DNA of 64,000 nt, taken from positions 1 to 64,000 of the forward strand of contig NZ_VANV01000007.1 in NCBI RefSeq assembly GCF_022496765.1. Direction: 5' to 3'. The position numbers were made by a program, and so were the translations under genes. This DNA is from Acidaminobacter sp. JC074 (GTDB lineage: Bacteria; Bacillota; Clostridia; Peptostreptococcales; Acidaminobacteraceae). The notes beneath the pieces are model-generated. The model was not told the DNA's origin and did not search any database. It saw nothing but the letters and a program-made list of their open reading frames with translations. Of the stretch, positions 44,029-53,465 are shown one piece after another. Every line of letters starts with the position of its first letter. Position 1 is the first letter of the stretch.

Positions 44029-44298
44029 GCTTTTACTTCTCCTCCTTTTCTTGGGCCAAATGTCATTGACCAGCTAACAACAATTTATCTCAATTCCTTT
44101 TGGTCTTCAATTAACAAAATTTGAGCCTTATCAATTCTTGAAAAGAGGATTATCACATCGAGTCAAACCCTTGATAAATGCACATTTTAGGTCATTCAAT
44201 TTCTGACAACTTTTAAAAAGACGAAAGTATTTTTTATGACCTTGACAAACGTTTTCACGTCATATATATTACAAATACAGAAAGAAGAAAGGATTCTT
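44029..44298. other. divergent regulatory region of the sulfated-glycan locus
   Basis: No ORF with a ribosome binding site. On the plus strand it contains the consensus promoter of the AraC-type gene (44242-44270). On the minus strand several weak promoter-like pairs occur, such as TTGAAG and TAAATT 17 bp apart (about 44080-44110), so the operon promoter probably needs an activator. No clear direct repeats for AraC binding were found. Confidence 0.45.
44242..44270 (+). promoter_or_regulatory. promoter of the AraC-type regulator with a cre-like site
   Basis: TTGACA (44242-44247), 17-bp spacer, TATATT (44265-44270). Within it, read on the minus strand, TGAAAACGTTTGTC has a perfect left half of the CcpA cre consensus and a poor right half, overlapping the spacer. 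Confidence 0.7.
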
Positions 44299-46476
44299 AT
44301 GAAAAAGTATTTCTCATTTTTCCAGAGACTGATGATATCTCATATAGTTGTTATTATGATTCCAGTACTTGCTGTTCTCGGATACTATTATCCAAAGCTA
44401 AATAAAGCCATTGAAGAACAAGCCGTCTTGGACAGTCACAATAAACTCACTTCTATACAGCAATCCATTGATATGAATTTTGAAGATATGCTAAAGACTT
44501 ATGTCTCTATCTCTGACAACCCAAAACTTTCATCTTTCTATTTGGATGATGGACCTTTAAACAGAATGGAAGGCAAAACAAGCTTGTCTTCTTATATTTC
44601 ATCTAACAAGTTTTTAGAAGACATTTTTATCTTCATCAGAGACAATGACATGATCTTAAATAAAAGTGGTATTCTTTATTTGAACAAGGATTACTTCGAG
44701 TTTAGTGGGTGGTCCTTTGATCAACTTAGACATGATATGACCTCAACTGAAAAGATCACCCTTCGACCTGTTGATACATTTAGGTTTAATAATGGCCAAG
44801 CAGAAAAGCTACTTGCCATCATAATGCCAACCAATTATCTAAGCGATACCTCTAATGTCTTTTTAATATCAGAAAAGACTTTTGTAGATATTTTCAAATT
44901 ATCAGCAGGCGATTATGATTACGACTACTATTTATACAATGAAAACCAGCTCCTACTCAGTCATGTAAATAAAAAGAATCTCGATAACGAGATTCAGTAT
45001 TTACTCAGTAAGGATGCTTCTGAACGCTCTGAAATTGTAACCATTGACGGCATAGATTATATCTTCACAGTAAAGTCAGATGGCTTATTCCCTGTTTCCT
45101 ATGTCAGTCTACTGCCTTATCAAACGTTTTTTAGAAATGTTGAGAAGCTCCAGATGGAATCACTCATCTTGGTTATCTCCCTTCTCTTACTTGGTTTCTT
45201 GATATCATACGGCCTAAGTAAAATTAATTACCGCCCAATCAATGCTTTAATAGAACTCTTTAACATGGACGAAGAGCATGATCTAGAAGCTTATCAATTG
45301 ATACAATACAATATCAAACACTTGATTGATCAGAATAAGACCATGTCAGAAAAAATGGACCAAAGTATTCCTGCTCTACAGGAGTTTATGATTAGGCAAA
45401 TCATCAATAATCAAGTGACATCTATAGATGAGTTTAACTCTATAGCTAGTCACTATGGTGTTAGTCTAAGAGGCCAGCACTTTTCCATCGCTGTCATTAA
45501 ACTTAAAAGAAATCTGGACAATCAAATCATAGAATCTCTGTCAGAGATTAAAAGCACAGACTTAAATGGTTACTTCTGTAGAGGGATGCAAAAGGATTCG
45601 CTTATTTGGCTAACTTCCTATGACCATTTGGATGATGTGAAAAATTACCTACGTCTAATCTCTAGTTATTTATCTCAGGAACTAAGTCTAGATTGCTTTA
45701 TTGGCGTTTCTACTGTCTTTGATGCCGTTGATTCTTTAAATATTGCCTATAATCAGGCCATTAAAGTCATCGAATATCAGACACTTAAGTCCATTGAAGG
45801 CATCTTCTATTATGATGTTTTGCCACCAATCTCAAACAATACCTTGTATCCGGCTAAACTTATTGTAGAATTTAAAAAAACCTTATTGGTTAAAGACCAA
45901 AAGAAAACCTATAAAGTCTATGACAAACTTATAGAACATCTTAATAAAGAGGAAAGTCCATCAGCCATTAAGCACTTAAGCTACGATATGTTTAACATTA
46001 TGTACTCTCATCTTTCAGACAATGAGAAAAATCTCCTTGATGCAGACTACTTCCTAAGAGAGATACTTGCAGCTCATTATGGCATTGATGAAATCATAAA
46101 AACATTAGACGAAACATTAGATACCATTACTAAGAAAAAATCAGAAGATAGGCAAGAAGAGTTGATTACTTCTATCTTAGTTTACATCAACAAGCATTAT
46201 TCAAACTATGAGATTTCTCTATCAGATGTTGCAGGTGAGTTTGGTATGACACCTTCTAACTTAAGTCATTATTTTAAGAAACAGACCAAGGTCAACTTTG
46301 TCTCTTACATCAAATACTTAAGGATTGATGAGGCCAAGGTCTTATTGGAAACAACAGACTTGTCTGTAGGTGAAATCAGTCAAAATGTAGGCTTCTATGC
46401 TGTTACGAGTTTCAATCGTACATTCAAAAGGGAGGTTGGTTTAACACCACTTCAATACAGGTCAAAAGAAAGGTAA
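44299..46476 (+). CDS. membrane sensor/AraC-type transcription regulator
   Basis: 725 residues. Transmembrane helix at about 12-32, extracytoplasmic sensor domain (dCACHE-like, about 35-285), second helix at about 288-308, a middle cytoplasmic region, and a C-terminal AraC double helix-turn-helix (about 625-720; ISLSDVAGEFGMTPSNLSHYF and VGEISQNVGFYAVTSFNRTF). Such one-component YesS/YtdP-type regulators activate neighbouring sugar ABC and glycosidase genes. AAAGGA sets the start at 44299; the frame is open 63 nt further. Followed by a DUF624 gene after 4 nt. Confidence 0.9.
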   Translation: MKKYFSFFQRLMISHIVVIMIPVLAVLGYYYPKLNKAIEEQAVLDSHNKLTSIQQSIDMNFEDMLKTYVSISDNPKLSSFYLDDGPLNRMEGKTSLSSYISSNKFLEDIFIFIRDNDMILNKSGILYLNKDYFEFSGWSFDQLRHDMTSTEKITLRPVDTFRFNNGQAEKLLAIIMPTNYLSDTSNVFLISEKTFVDIFKLSAGDYDYDYYLYNENQLLLSHVNKKNLDNEIQYLLSKDASERSEIVTIDGIDYIFTVKSDGLFPVSYVSLLPYQTFFRNVEKLQMESLILVISLLLLGFLISYGLSKINYRPINALIELFNMDEEHDLEAYQLIQYNIKHLIDQNKTMSEKMDQSIPALQEFMIRQIINNQVTSIDEFNSIASHYGVSLRGQHFSIAVIKLKRNLDNQIIESLSEIKSTDLNGYFCRGMQKDSLIWLTSYDHLDDVKNYLRLISSYLSQELSLDCFIGVSTVFDAVDSLNIAYNQAIKVIEYQTLKSIEGIFYYDVLPPISNNTLYPAKLIVEFKKTLLVKDQKKTYKVYDKLIEHLNKEESPSAIKHLSYDMFNIMYSHLSDNEKNLLDADYFLREILAAHYGIDEIIKTLDETLDTITKKKSEDRQEELITSILVYINKHYSNYEISLSDVAGEFGMTPSNLSHYFKKQTKVNFVSYIKYLRIDEAKVLLETTDLSVGEISQNVGFYAVTSFNRTFKREVGLTPLQYRSKER

Positions 46477-46480
46477 TAAA

Positions 46481-47086
46481 ATGAAATTTATGAGTATAAA
46501 TAGCCGGCTATATCGATTAGCCACTGGATGTTTTGATGGTGTTTTAATTGGCTTGTTGACCATCCTAACATCCATTTTAACACTGGGCATTGGTATCGGT
46601 GGGGCTTTTTCAGCAGCTTGCTATACAATAGACAATTCAATTATTCAAGACAATGGCTATATCATAAAAACCTTTATCAAGAGTTTTAAATCAGACTTCA
46701 AAAACTCTTTGATCTGGATACCACTTGGTCTTTTAAACCTAGCCCTATCTTATTCGCTATTGTTTATGTACATCAACAACCTTGGCTATATCATTTATCT
46801 AGCCCTATTTATTGGTTTTGAGCTTTTAATGACAACCATCATTCTATTTACTTTAAGAGGTCTAATGGATTTCAATTCTTCCAAGGATTATATCATCAAT
46901 GCCATACGACTGACAAATGGTCATTTGATTAAAACACTACTTCTATTTGTATGTTTTCTAATATCAGTTCTTACCATTTATTTACTTCCACCAAGTATGG
47001 TAATCATCATACCACTTTTTACGCTCTTTACTGTATGGCTGATAAAATACAAAATCATAACAAGCTATAGACTAAAAAAATCGTGA
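46481..47086 (+). CDS. YesL/DUF624-family membrane protein
   Basis: 201 residues with four to five hydrophobic helices. The N-terminal pattern with LTSILTLGIGIGGAFSAACY matches YesL-type proteins, which are nearly always coded next to LplB/YtcP-type sugar transporters and AraC/YesN regulators. The molecular role is not known. It is co-transcribed with the AraC-type gene. The stop is part of the shared terminator palindrome. Confidence 0.8.
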   Translation: MKFMSINSRLYRLATGCFDGVLIGLLTILTSILTLGIGIGGAFSAACYTIDNSIIQDNGYIIKTFIKSFKSDFKNSLIWIPLGLLNLALSYSLLFMYINNLGYIIYLALFIGFELLMTTIILFTLRGLMDFNSSKDYIINAIRLTNGHLIKTLLLFVCFLISVLTIYLLPPSMVIIIPLFTLFTVWLIKYKIITSYRLKKS

Positions 47087-47105
47087 TTTCAAATCACGAT
47101 TTTTT
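47074..47105. terminator. bidirectional terminator encoding both convergent stop codons
   Basis: AAAAATCGTGATTT / AAATCACGATTTTT forms a near-perfect 13-bp stem with a 1-3 nt loop and T-runs on both strands. Read either way it encodes Lys-Lys-Ser-stop, so the YesL-like and ElaA-like proteins both end in KKS. Confidence 0.92.
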
Positions 47106-47534
47106 ATACAACATCTCTATATGTTCTATGTCATCTTCTAAATACATATCTGATACAACTTCAAAACCAAGGGATTGATAAAAGTCCTTCAGATAAAGCT
47201 GGGCTGAAATCCTAATGGCATCATAGCCCTGAGAAAGTATAAATGAAATGGCTTCATTCATAATTTTCTTGCCAAATTTAAGATGTCTGTAATCTTCATC
47301 TACAACCACTCGACCAATGGCTACTTCTTCATAAGAAACACCCGGTCTTAAAATCCTTAAATAGCCAGCTAGCTTATCCTCTTTTAACATGAGATGATAG
47401 GCATCTGTGTCTTTGCCATCACAATCCTGATAAGTACAAGCCTGTTCCACAACAAAGACCTTACATCTTAAATATAAGATCTCATACAAGTCCTTTGTTG
47501 ATAAGTCATCAAAGTGTTTTATTTCTATGTTCAT
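47094..47534 (-). CDS. GNAT acetyltransferase, ElaA family
   Basis: 146 residues. LYLRCKVFVVEQACTYQDCDG near the N-terminus is the ElaA hallmark, and GRVVVDEDYRHLKFGKKIM is the acetyl-CoA-binding loop. The acceptor substrate is unknown. It overlaps the upstream GGDEF gene by 26 nt and uses AAGGAG within it. Confidence 0.85.
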   Translation of the reverse strand: MNIEIKHFDDLSTKDLYEILYLRCKVFVVEQACTYQDCDGKDTDAYHLMLKEDKLAGYLRILRPGVSYEEVAIGRVVVDEDYRHLKFGKKIMNEAISFILSQGYDAIRISAQLYLKDFYQSLGFEVVSDMYLEDDIEHIEMLYKKS

Positions 47535-48627
47535 TCAGTCTCCTTTCCCTGTAAAAGGGATCTGTCATATTGTATAAAGTAATCCTGTTCTTGCCCATCA
47601 TCTTAGATTTGTACATGGCCTTATCAGCCTTATCAATAAGTTCATCAAATGATGATATCGAGTAGTGATAACCCATAACACCTAAACTGATGGTCCTGTT
47701 GATCTTATGAGGTTGTGCGTCTACTTCAAATGCTTCTATACGTTCTCGTAGTTTTTCTGCAACCACAAGGGCCTGGTCTTGAGAAGTATTTTGAAGAAGT
47801 ACAGCAAATTCTTCCCCACCATACCTGGCAAGTAGGTCTGTTTCTCTTAAAGAATCTTTGGCATGCTTGGCAATAGACCTTAAGACAACATCACCAATGA
47901 CATGACCATATTCATCGTTAACCGACTTAAAGAAGTCTATATCAAAGATAATGATTGAAAAGTGATTGCCACCTCTTTCAGCTATTTTAAAGGCTTCCTG
48001 TCCCCTCTTAATAAAGGTTCTCCTGTTATAAAGAGCCGTTAAAGCATCTGTCGTAGCCAGACTGTAAAGCTGATCTCTAACAGCGAATATCTCTCTAGAT
48101 AAATAAAATAAGAGAACCAGCATACCTATAAAGGAAAAGGCCAGTGATATGGCAAAGTAATAAGATTCATACATCATGTAATTTTCAAATATCGGTTTGA
48201 AAGGCACATATTGAATGATAAAAAACATGGTGACTGTAATGATGGAAATAGCGTATATGTTCCATCTTTCAATTTTAAGGTTGTAATCCAAAAGTAAAAA
48301 TATCACGACTAAAAAGGGAAAAAGCTGATATTGAAAGCCATAACCCGGTCCAAACATAAAGGTCGAGTTGATAAAAACCAATATCAAAGACAAGGTCATA
48401 GAAATATACCTTGTCAAAATATTTATCCTTCTTCTTAAAAGTCCTGATACAATCATAAAAACAAAAGCACCTATTAATTGAATCAAAGCAGCTAAAGTTG
48501 CTCCGATTGCAATAAAAGATATAGAAAACAAGACACAAACAAGCATAGACAACATGGTGTATATCAATGCCAGTGAGTACTTTGATTCTTGTTTATAGTG
48601 ATTGTAACTTTTTACTTTAATGTCCAT
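47509..48627 (-). CDS. membrane diguanylate cyclase
   Basis: 372 residues. Six or so hydrophobic helices (residues about 20-185) precede a GGDEF-family domain (about 200-360). The active site reads ARYGGEEFAVLL, a functional variant, and the inhibitory site RETD (R-x-x-D) is intact, so product inhibition by c-di-GMP is expected. The metal motif IIFDIDFFKSVND is present. The sensory part is an unrecognised 6-helix bundle. It follows the PAS-GGDEF-HD-GYP gene by 2 nt and uses GGAG there. Confidence 0.87.
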   Translation of the reverse strand: MDIKVKSYNHYKQESKYSLALIYTMLSMLVCVLFSISFIAIGATLAALIQLIGAFVFMIVSGLLRRRINILTRYISMTLSLILVFINSTFMFGPGYGFQYQLFPFLVVIFLLLDYNLKIERWNIYAISIITVTMFFIIQYVPFKPIFENYMMYESYYFAISLAFSFIGMLVLLFYLSREIFAVRDQLYSLATTDALTALYNRRTFIKRGQEAFKIAERGGNHFSIIIFDIDFFKSVNDEYGHVIGDVVLRSIAKHAKDSLRETDLLARYGGEEFAVLLQNTSQDQALVVAEKLRERIEAFEVDAQPHKINRTISLGVMGYHYSISSFDELIDKADKAMYKSKMMGKNRITLYNMTDPFYRERRLNEHRNKTL

Positions 48628-48629
48628 AA

Positions 48630-50417
48630 TTACTCCATCATATCTATAAATGTCTTTACCAAGTTAGGGTCAAACTGACTGCCACTGTTGTCTTTTAATG
48701 CCTTAATGGCCTGTTCTCTAGTTAGAGGGGCTTTATAGACTGCACCATCTATCATAACTGCAAAAGCATCAGCTATTTGGATGATTCTAGATATCAGTGG
48801 AATATTTTCCCCAGAAAGACCATCAGGATAACCTGTTCCATTATACCATTCATGGTGATAAAGTATATACTCTGCAATCCTAATTGTCGAAGGTGTCGCC
48901 TTTAACATGCTGTAGCCAAAGTAGGCATGGCCTTTTATGACTTCATATTCCTCTTCTGTTAAAGGTCCTTTTTTATTAAGAATCTCGTCAGGCACACCAA
49001 TTTTGCCGATGTCATGTAGTTTGGCAACCACACTTAAATCATCTATATCACTCTGATTTAAGTCTATCGCCTTTCCAAGCATTAAGGCAAAATGTTTGAC
49101 CCTATCAAGATGTTCTTTTTCCTCATGACCACTTTTTTCTAGTGTCAGTTGCAAGGCCTTTAAAAACATACCCGATGAAGATTCACTGTAGGTCATCTTG
49201 TTTCTATACATGTTGTTATCAGCATGTTTAAAGATCTCATCCACACTGTTTTCATCCGATGACTTGGTTGCATGACCTAGTGCTATAGACGGATAACCCA
49301 CATAGTCTACATAGGTGTTAGAACACAGGTGTCTGATTCTTTCACAGATACTAGAAGCAGCCTGTTCATCAGTATCTGGACAAACGATGGCAAACTCATC
49401 GCCACCGATACGACAGACATAGTCGCCATCTCTACATGATTTCACACAAATATCGGCCATATGCCTTATCAGCATATCACCTTTTTTATGACCATAGTGG
49501 TCGTTTAAATCCTTAAGGCCATTGATATCACCAATGACGATTGAAAATGGATAACGTTTATTTCTATCATACTTGTCAATCAAATCGTCAAAATAAGCAC
49601 GGTTGTAAACATTGGTCAGTTTATCATGATAACTTAGGTATCTGATCTTCTGTTCATCTTTTTTCTTCTCTGAAACATCAACAGCAACAATCTCTATTTC
49701 TTCTCCAATGGTATCAATCATATTTGTTGAAATATTCAGAGTTTTTATTTGTTTACTTTTACAGCGCACTTCAATATCAAAACTGGAGTTGCCACTTAAA
49801 TCTGTTAATAAGTCAAAGGCATGATCATTGATAAGAATCTCCGATATGTTATGGCCTTGGAAGCTCTTATCATAACCTAAGGTTTTTTCAAACATCTTGT
49901 TGATGGTATGAACCTTACCATCTAAAGTCATTGTAAAAATAATGACACTGGAATTTTCAAATATTCTCTCATACTTATCTTTAGATCTTTGAAGTGCTAT
50001 TTGCAAGTTCTTTCTATCAGTAATATCTAATATTATACCCTTTTCAGATGACAAAGTCCCATTTTCTTTCTCATATTGAATACGTTCTTCCACCCATCTA
50101 GTTTGGCCTGATTTGGTTAAGATACGATACTGGTGTGTAAATGTATCTCCTAGTTTTCTAGCATCATAAACTTCATCTTTAACACGGTCTCGATCTTCTG
50201 GATGAACAAACAGCCAAAAGTCTTTTAGAGGTCCCTGATAAAAGTCTTCCGGCTTGTAACCAAATTGGTCAATGTTCTTTGACACATACTTGGTTGGCAC
50301 ATCTATATCTAAAGTCCATTCAAAAACAACCACCTTGCTGTTTTTTACTATATCATACACATAGGATGTCTCTACTACTGAGGTCTCCTTTATCAATTCT
50401 TTTCTTTCTTCAACCAT
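48630..50417 (-). CDS. PAS-PAS-GGDEF-HD-GYP hybrid c-di-GMP enzyme
   Basis: 595 residues, apparently cytoplasmic. Two PAS domains (about 20-135 and 145-250; the first ends in the PAC-like GIILDITDRK), a GGDEF domain (about 255-405; CRIGGDEFAIVC with an R-D-G-D inhibitory site), and an HD-GYP domain (about 415-590; KLHDIGKIGVP and HHEWYNGTGYPDGL). Both the synthase and hydrolase signatures are intact, so direction is presumably set by the PAS signal. GGGGGG serves as ribosome binding site. Confidence 0.9.
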   Translation of the reverse strand: MVEERKELIKETSVVETSYVYDIVKNSKVVVFEWTLDIDVPTKYVSKNIDQFGYKPEDFYQGPLKDFWLFVHPEDRDRVKDEVYDARKLGDTFTHQYRILTKSGQTRWVEERIQYEKENGTLSSEKGIILDITDRKNLQIALQRSKDKYERIFENSSVIIFTMTLDGKVHTINKMFEKTLGYDKSFQGHNISEILINDHAFDLLTDLSGNSSFDIEVRCKSKQIKTLNISTNMIDTIGEEIEIVAVDVSEKKKDEQKIRYLSYHDKLTNVYNRAYFDDLIDKYDRNKRYPFSIVIGDINGLKDLNDHYGHKKGDMLIRHMADICVKSCRDGDYVCRIGGDEFAIVCPDTDEQAASSICERIRHLCSNTYVDYVGYPSIALGHATKSSDENSVDEIFKHADNNMYRNKMTYSESSSGMFLKALQLTLEKSGHEEKEHLDRVKHFALMLGKAIDLNQSDIDDLSVVAKLHDIGKIGVPDEILNKKGPLTEEEYEVIKGHAYFGYSMLKATPSTIRIAEYILYHHEWYNGTGYPDGLSGENIPLISRIIQIADAFAVMIDGAVYKAPLTREQAIKALKDNSGSQFDPNLVKTFIDMME

Positions 50418-50456
50418 TTATACCCCCCAGCCATATTATACCATATATAATGAAAT

Positions 50457-50485
50457 TACAAAAAAAAGGAAAAGAAATCTTTTCC
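50457..50485 (-). terminator. intrinsic terminator of the exoA operon
   Basis: A 7-bp stem (GGAAAAG / CTTTTCC) with a 4-nt loop, followed by eight T residues on the minus strand. The next promoter (TTGTAA ... TGGTATAAT) starts at the end of this T-run. Confidence 0.85.
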
Positions 50486-51234
50486 TAGATATAAAGTACA
50501 ACTGGACAATGGTCGCTACCCATTGTATCTGCATGTATTTCAGCGTCTTTGATTCTGTCCTTAAAGTTGTCTGAGACGATAAAGTAATCAATTCTCCAAC
50601 CGATGTTTCTTTCTCTTGCATTGTTCATATAAGACCACCAAGAATAAGCATCTGTCTTTTCAGGATTTAGATACCTAAAGGTATCAATATAGCCTGACTC
50701 TAACAAGCTGGTCATCTTTTGTCTTTCCTGATCTGTAAAACCTGCATTCTTCCTATTGGTTTTTGGATTCTTAAGATCTATTTCTTTATGGGCTACATTT
50801 AAATCACCACACAAGACAAGAGGCTTCTTTTCTTTAAGCTTGTTGAGATAGTCTCTGAAGTCGTCCTCCCATACTTCTCTATAATCCAGTCTTAGTAGGT
50901 CACGTTTTGAATTCGGCGTATAACATGTTACCAGATAAAAGTCTTCATACTCAGCAGTAATCACACGACCTTCTTGGTCATGCTCTTCTATCCCCATACC
51001 ATAAGTCACACTGATGGGTTCTTCTTTTGTAAATACAGCTGTTCCTGAATAACCTTTCTTGACAGCGTAGTTCCAATACTTGTGATAACCTTCTAGCTCT
51101 AATTCTATCTGACCTTCCTGCAACTTAATCTCCTGCAGACAAAAGATATCGGCATCCACTTCATTAAAGTAGTCCATAAATCCCTTTTTCAAGACAGCCC
51201 TAAGGCCGTTAACATTCCAAGATACTAATTTCAT
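50485..51234 (-). CDS. exodeoxyribonuclease III / AP endonuclease
   Basis: 249 residues, typical. [38 protein letters not shown], and DYFIVSDNF then [10 protein letters not shown] give the full endonuclease/exonuclease/phosphatase set, with catalytic Asn, Asp and His present. It repairs abasic sites in DNA. It is the last gene of a run starting with the double flavodoxin protein (54-55 kb), abutting the MATE gene. Confidence 0.95.
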   Translation of the reverse strand: MKLVSWNVNGLRAVLKKGFMDYFNEVDADIFCLQEIKLQEGQIELELEGYHKYWNYAVKKGYSGTAVFTKEEPISVTYGMGIEEHDQEGRVITAEYEDFYLVTCYTPNSKRDLLRLDYREVWEDDFRDYLNKLKEKKPLVLCGDLNVAHKEIDLKNPKTNRKNAGFTDQERQKMTSLLESGYIDTFRYLNPEKTDAYSWWSYMNNARERNIGWRIDYFIVSDNFKDRIKDAEIHADTMGSDHCPVVLYI

Positions 51235-52590
51235 TTAAACCTCCACTGCATCCCATTTGTACAAAGTTTGGCGATATACACTTTGATAATAGTAAAGCGC
51301 CAGTAATAAACCTAAAAATTCTGCTACAACAAAAGCGTACCATAAAGCATCTAAGGAATAGGTGTTACCTAAAAACGATGCCAAAGGTAAAAGTATGATG
51401 ATCTGTCTTAAGAAAGTCACAATCATACTGTAATGGGCCTTGCCCATACCTTGAAAAGAAGTAGATATGACGATGTTTATAGCCACTAGAGGAAACATCA
51501 AACTGATTCTTCTAAAAGCTACCATGCCAATTGATAACATGGCAGGCGTTGAATTAAACATCATTAAAAGTCCTTCTGTAAAGACTTGAAAAACAATAAA
51601 GCCAAGCATCATATATGAAAATGCAAGTAAGCCAGAAAACTTAAGAGCACCTGTCAATCTATCCCTGTTTTTTGCACCGAAGTTATAGCCTATAACAGGC
51701 ATGGTCCCCTGGGAGATACCAAAGACAGGCATAAAGACAAGTGACTGCAAGCGGTAGTAGATGCCAAGCACTGCCACTGCAGTTTCGTCAATATTAGAAA
51801 GAGTCTTATTGAGGACTGTCAGCATGACGGCAACCAGTCCCTGCATAATAGCTGCCGGTAAACCCACTAATAATATTTTTTTAGTGATACTTGATTGATA
51901 CTTAAAGTTCTTTAAGTCCAGTTTTATATAATTCTTGCCTTTAAAAAGAACTATAAAGACGTAAATCATGGAAATAAACTGAGCTGTGACAGTTGCTATG
52001 GCCGCACCTGCAACACCCATTTTCGGAAAACCAAATAGACCAAAAATCATAATAGGATCTAAAACGATATTTGTAATGGCTCCAATCAACTGAGCCACCA
52101 TAGGCTTTTTCATTTCGCCGGATCCCTGTAAAATACTCATACCTGCTTGAGCTAATATACGACCAAATGAGAATATTAGAATGATTCTGGCGTAAGTGAT
52201 ACCATATGAAAGGACCACAGGATCTTTTGTAAACCATGAAAAGAAGTCATCTACAAAGAAAACACCTAAAATAGCAACAAATATGTATAGTACAAAAGCT
52301 AGCAAATAACCATGTTCTGCAATATTGACAGCTGTTTTATAATCACCTTCACCCAGTTTTCTTGAAACAGATGAATTGATACCTATACCCAAGCCAACAA
52401 AAGCGGATATAAGGATCAACTGGATTGGAAAAGCTAAAGATACAGCCTTTAAAGCTTCTTCACCAATTTGTGCAACAAATAGTGAATCCACGAAGTTATA
52501 AAGGGCCTGTACCATCATGGATATGATAGCCGGCAAAGACATGGTCATGATTAACTTTGGGATTGGCATGGTGCCCATTTTATTGGTCAT
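51235..52590 (-). CDS. MATE-family multidrug/cation antiporter
   Basis: 451 residues and twelve helices in two halves. The N-terminal PIPKLIMTMSLPAIISMMVQALYNFVDS is the MATE opening, and the second half has VLGIYYRLQSLVFMPVFGISQGTMPVIGYNFGA. It exports drugs or metabolites with Na+ or H+. GAAGGAG precedes the ATG. It differs from the MATE at 61 kb by sequence, though it is the same family. Confidence 0.9.
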   Translation of the reverse strand: MTNKMGTMPIPKLIMTMSLPAIISMMVQALYNFVDSLFVAQIGEEALKAVSLAFPIQLILISAFVGLGIGINSSVSRKLGEGDYKTAVNIAEHGYLLAFVLYIFVAILGVFFVDDFFSWFTKDPVVLSYGITYARIILIFSFGRILAQAGMSILQGSGEMKKPMVAQLIGAITNIVLDPIMIFGLFGFPKMGVAGAAIATVTAQFISMIYVFIVLFKGKNYIKLDLKNFKYQSSITKKILLVGLPAAIMQGLVAVMLTVLNKTLSNIDETAVAVLGIYYRLQSLVFMPVFGISQGTMPVIGYNFGAKNRDRLTGALKFSGLLAFSYMMLGFIVFQVFTEGLLMMFNSTPAMLSIGMVAFRRISLMFPLVAINIVISTSFQGMGKAHYSMIVTFLRQIIILLPLASFLGNTYSLDALWYAFVVAEFLGLLLALYYYQSVYRQTLYKWDAVEV

Positions 52591-52592
52591 TC

Positions 52593-53465
52593 TTACTCCT
52601 TCACTCTCTTTATTATCAACAAGTCTTCTTTAAACTTCGTCTCAAAATAATCTGTATCTATGTCCACCATCCTTAAAAAGGACCTATACATGAGGTGGTC
52701 TAAATCGTTAGATGTAACATAACCCTTAACTTCTAAAAATTCACTTCCAAGTTCATATATATGATCAAAATACATATCCACATCTGCATCCACTAAAAAG
52801 TATTCTACATCCAACTTATCTTTGGATAACATGAGCATGTAATTATCCTTTTCGTTATGATAAATAGAAGAGGTTCTAATCAAATTATCTTCAGAACCTA
52901 AATAGGCATCATATTTACCGATAAGCTTTGCTTCAGATAAGAGCATATCCAAGTTGGTCAGTTTGGTGATCTGTATGGATCTTTTTTCCTTTAAGAGGGC
53001 TCTTTTATAACGTTCAAAGTCATCATCACCTTCTCGGATGATGTACCTTACCCCTTCTTTATCCTTAACGATTACCACAAGCAAACTGTCTGATGATATG
53101 GCATTGTACATATCAACCGCTTCAGTATCAGGTTCTATAAAGGATACCTGAGCCCCATCTTCTAAAATTACCTCAGTGATGTAAACAACAGCATCTTCCA
53201 CACCTAAGTCTTCTTTGGTAAAACCTGTTGTTGCAATATCAACAATCCCTGACCGTATGCCTTGAAATTCAAACATCTCAGAGGCAAATGCTGCCACTTC
53301 GTCCTTTTCAAAAATATCAGCTGCATCAAATACATCAGCCCCATAATCAATCTTTCGATCTGGTAGGGTCATGGTTTCGTTGTACTGTTCTGTCGTGTAA
53401 AGCAGTCCAAGCATCAGTGTAAAGGCTAATGCAAATAGTATGAAACTGTTTTTGCTATCCTTCAT
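52593..53465 (-). CDS. membrane-anchored protein of unknown function
   Basis: 290 residues with a single N-terminal helix (about 8-25) and an extracytoplasmic acidic domain. Nothing matches a known family. The centre has alternating strands (SLLVVIVKDKEGVRYII) and the tail is charged. It overlaps the next anchored protein by 11 nt; both have one N-terminal helix followed by a beta-rich, Asp/Glu-rich outer domain, so they may form a pair. Confidence 0.6.
   Translation of the reverse strand: MKDSKNSFILFALAFTLMLGLLYTTEQYNETMTLPDRKIDYGADVFDAADIFEKDEVAAFASEMFEFQGIRSGIVDIATTGFTKEDLGVEDAVVYITEVILEDGAQVSFIEPDTEAVDMYNAISSDSLLVVIVKDKEGVRYIIREGDDDFERYKRALLKEKRSIQITKLTNLDMLLSEAKLIGKYDAYLGSEDNLIRTSSIYHNEKDNYMLMLSKDKLDVEYFLVDADVDMYFDHIYELGSEFLEVKGYVTSNDLDHLMYRSFLRMVDIDTDYFETKFKEDLLIIKRVKE

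Noticed and set aside
44025..44066. A 13-codon leader peptide overlapping the start of the first permease gene (ATGA overlap)
   Set aside because: It has no ribosome binding site, and its codons are mostly the ribosome binding site region of the permease gene; the overlap is probably chance.
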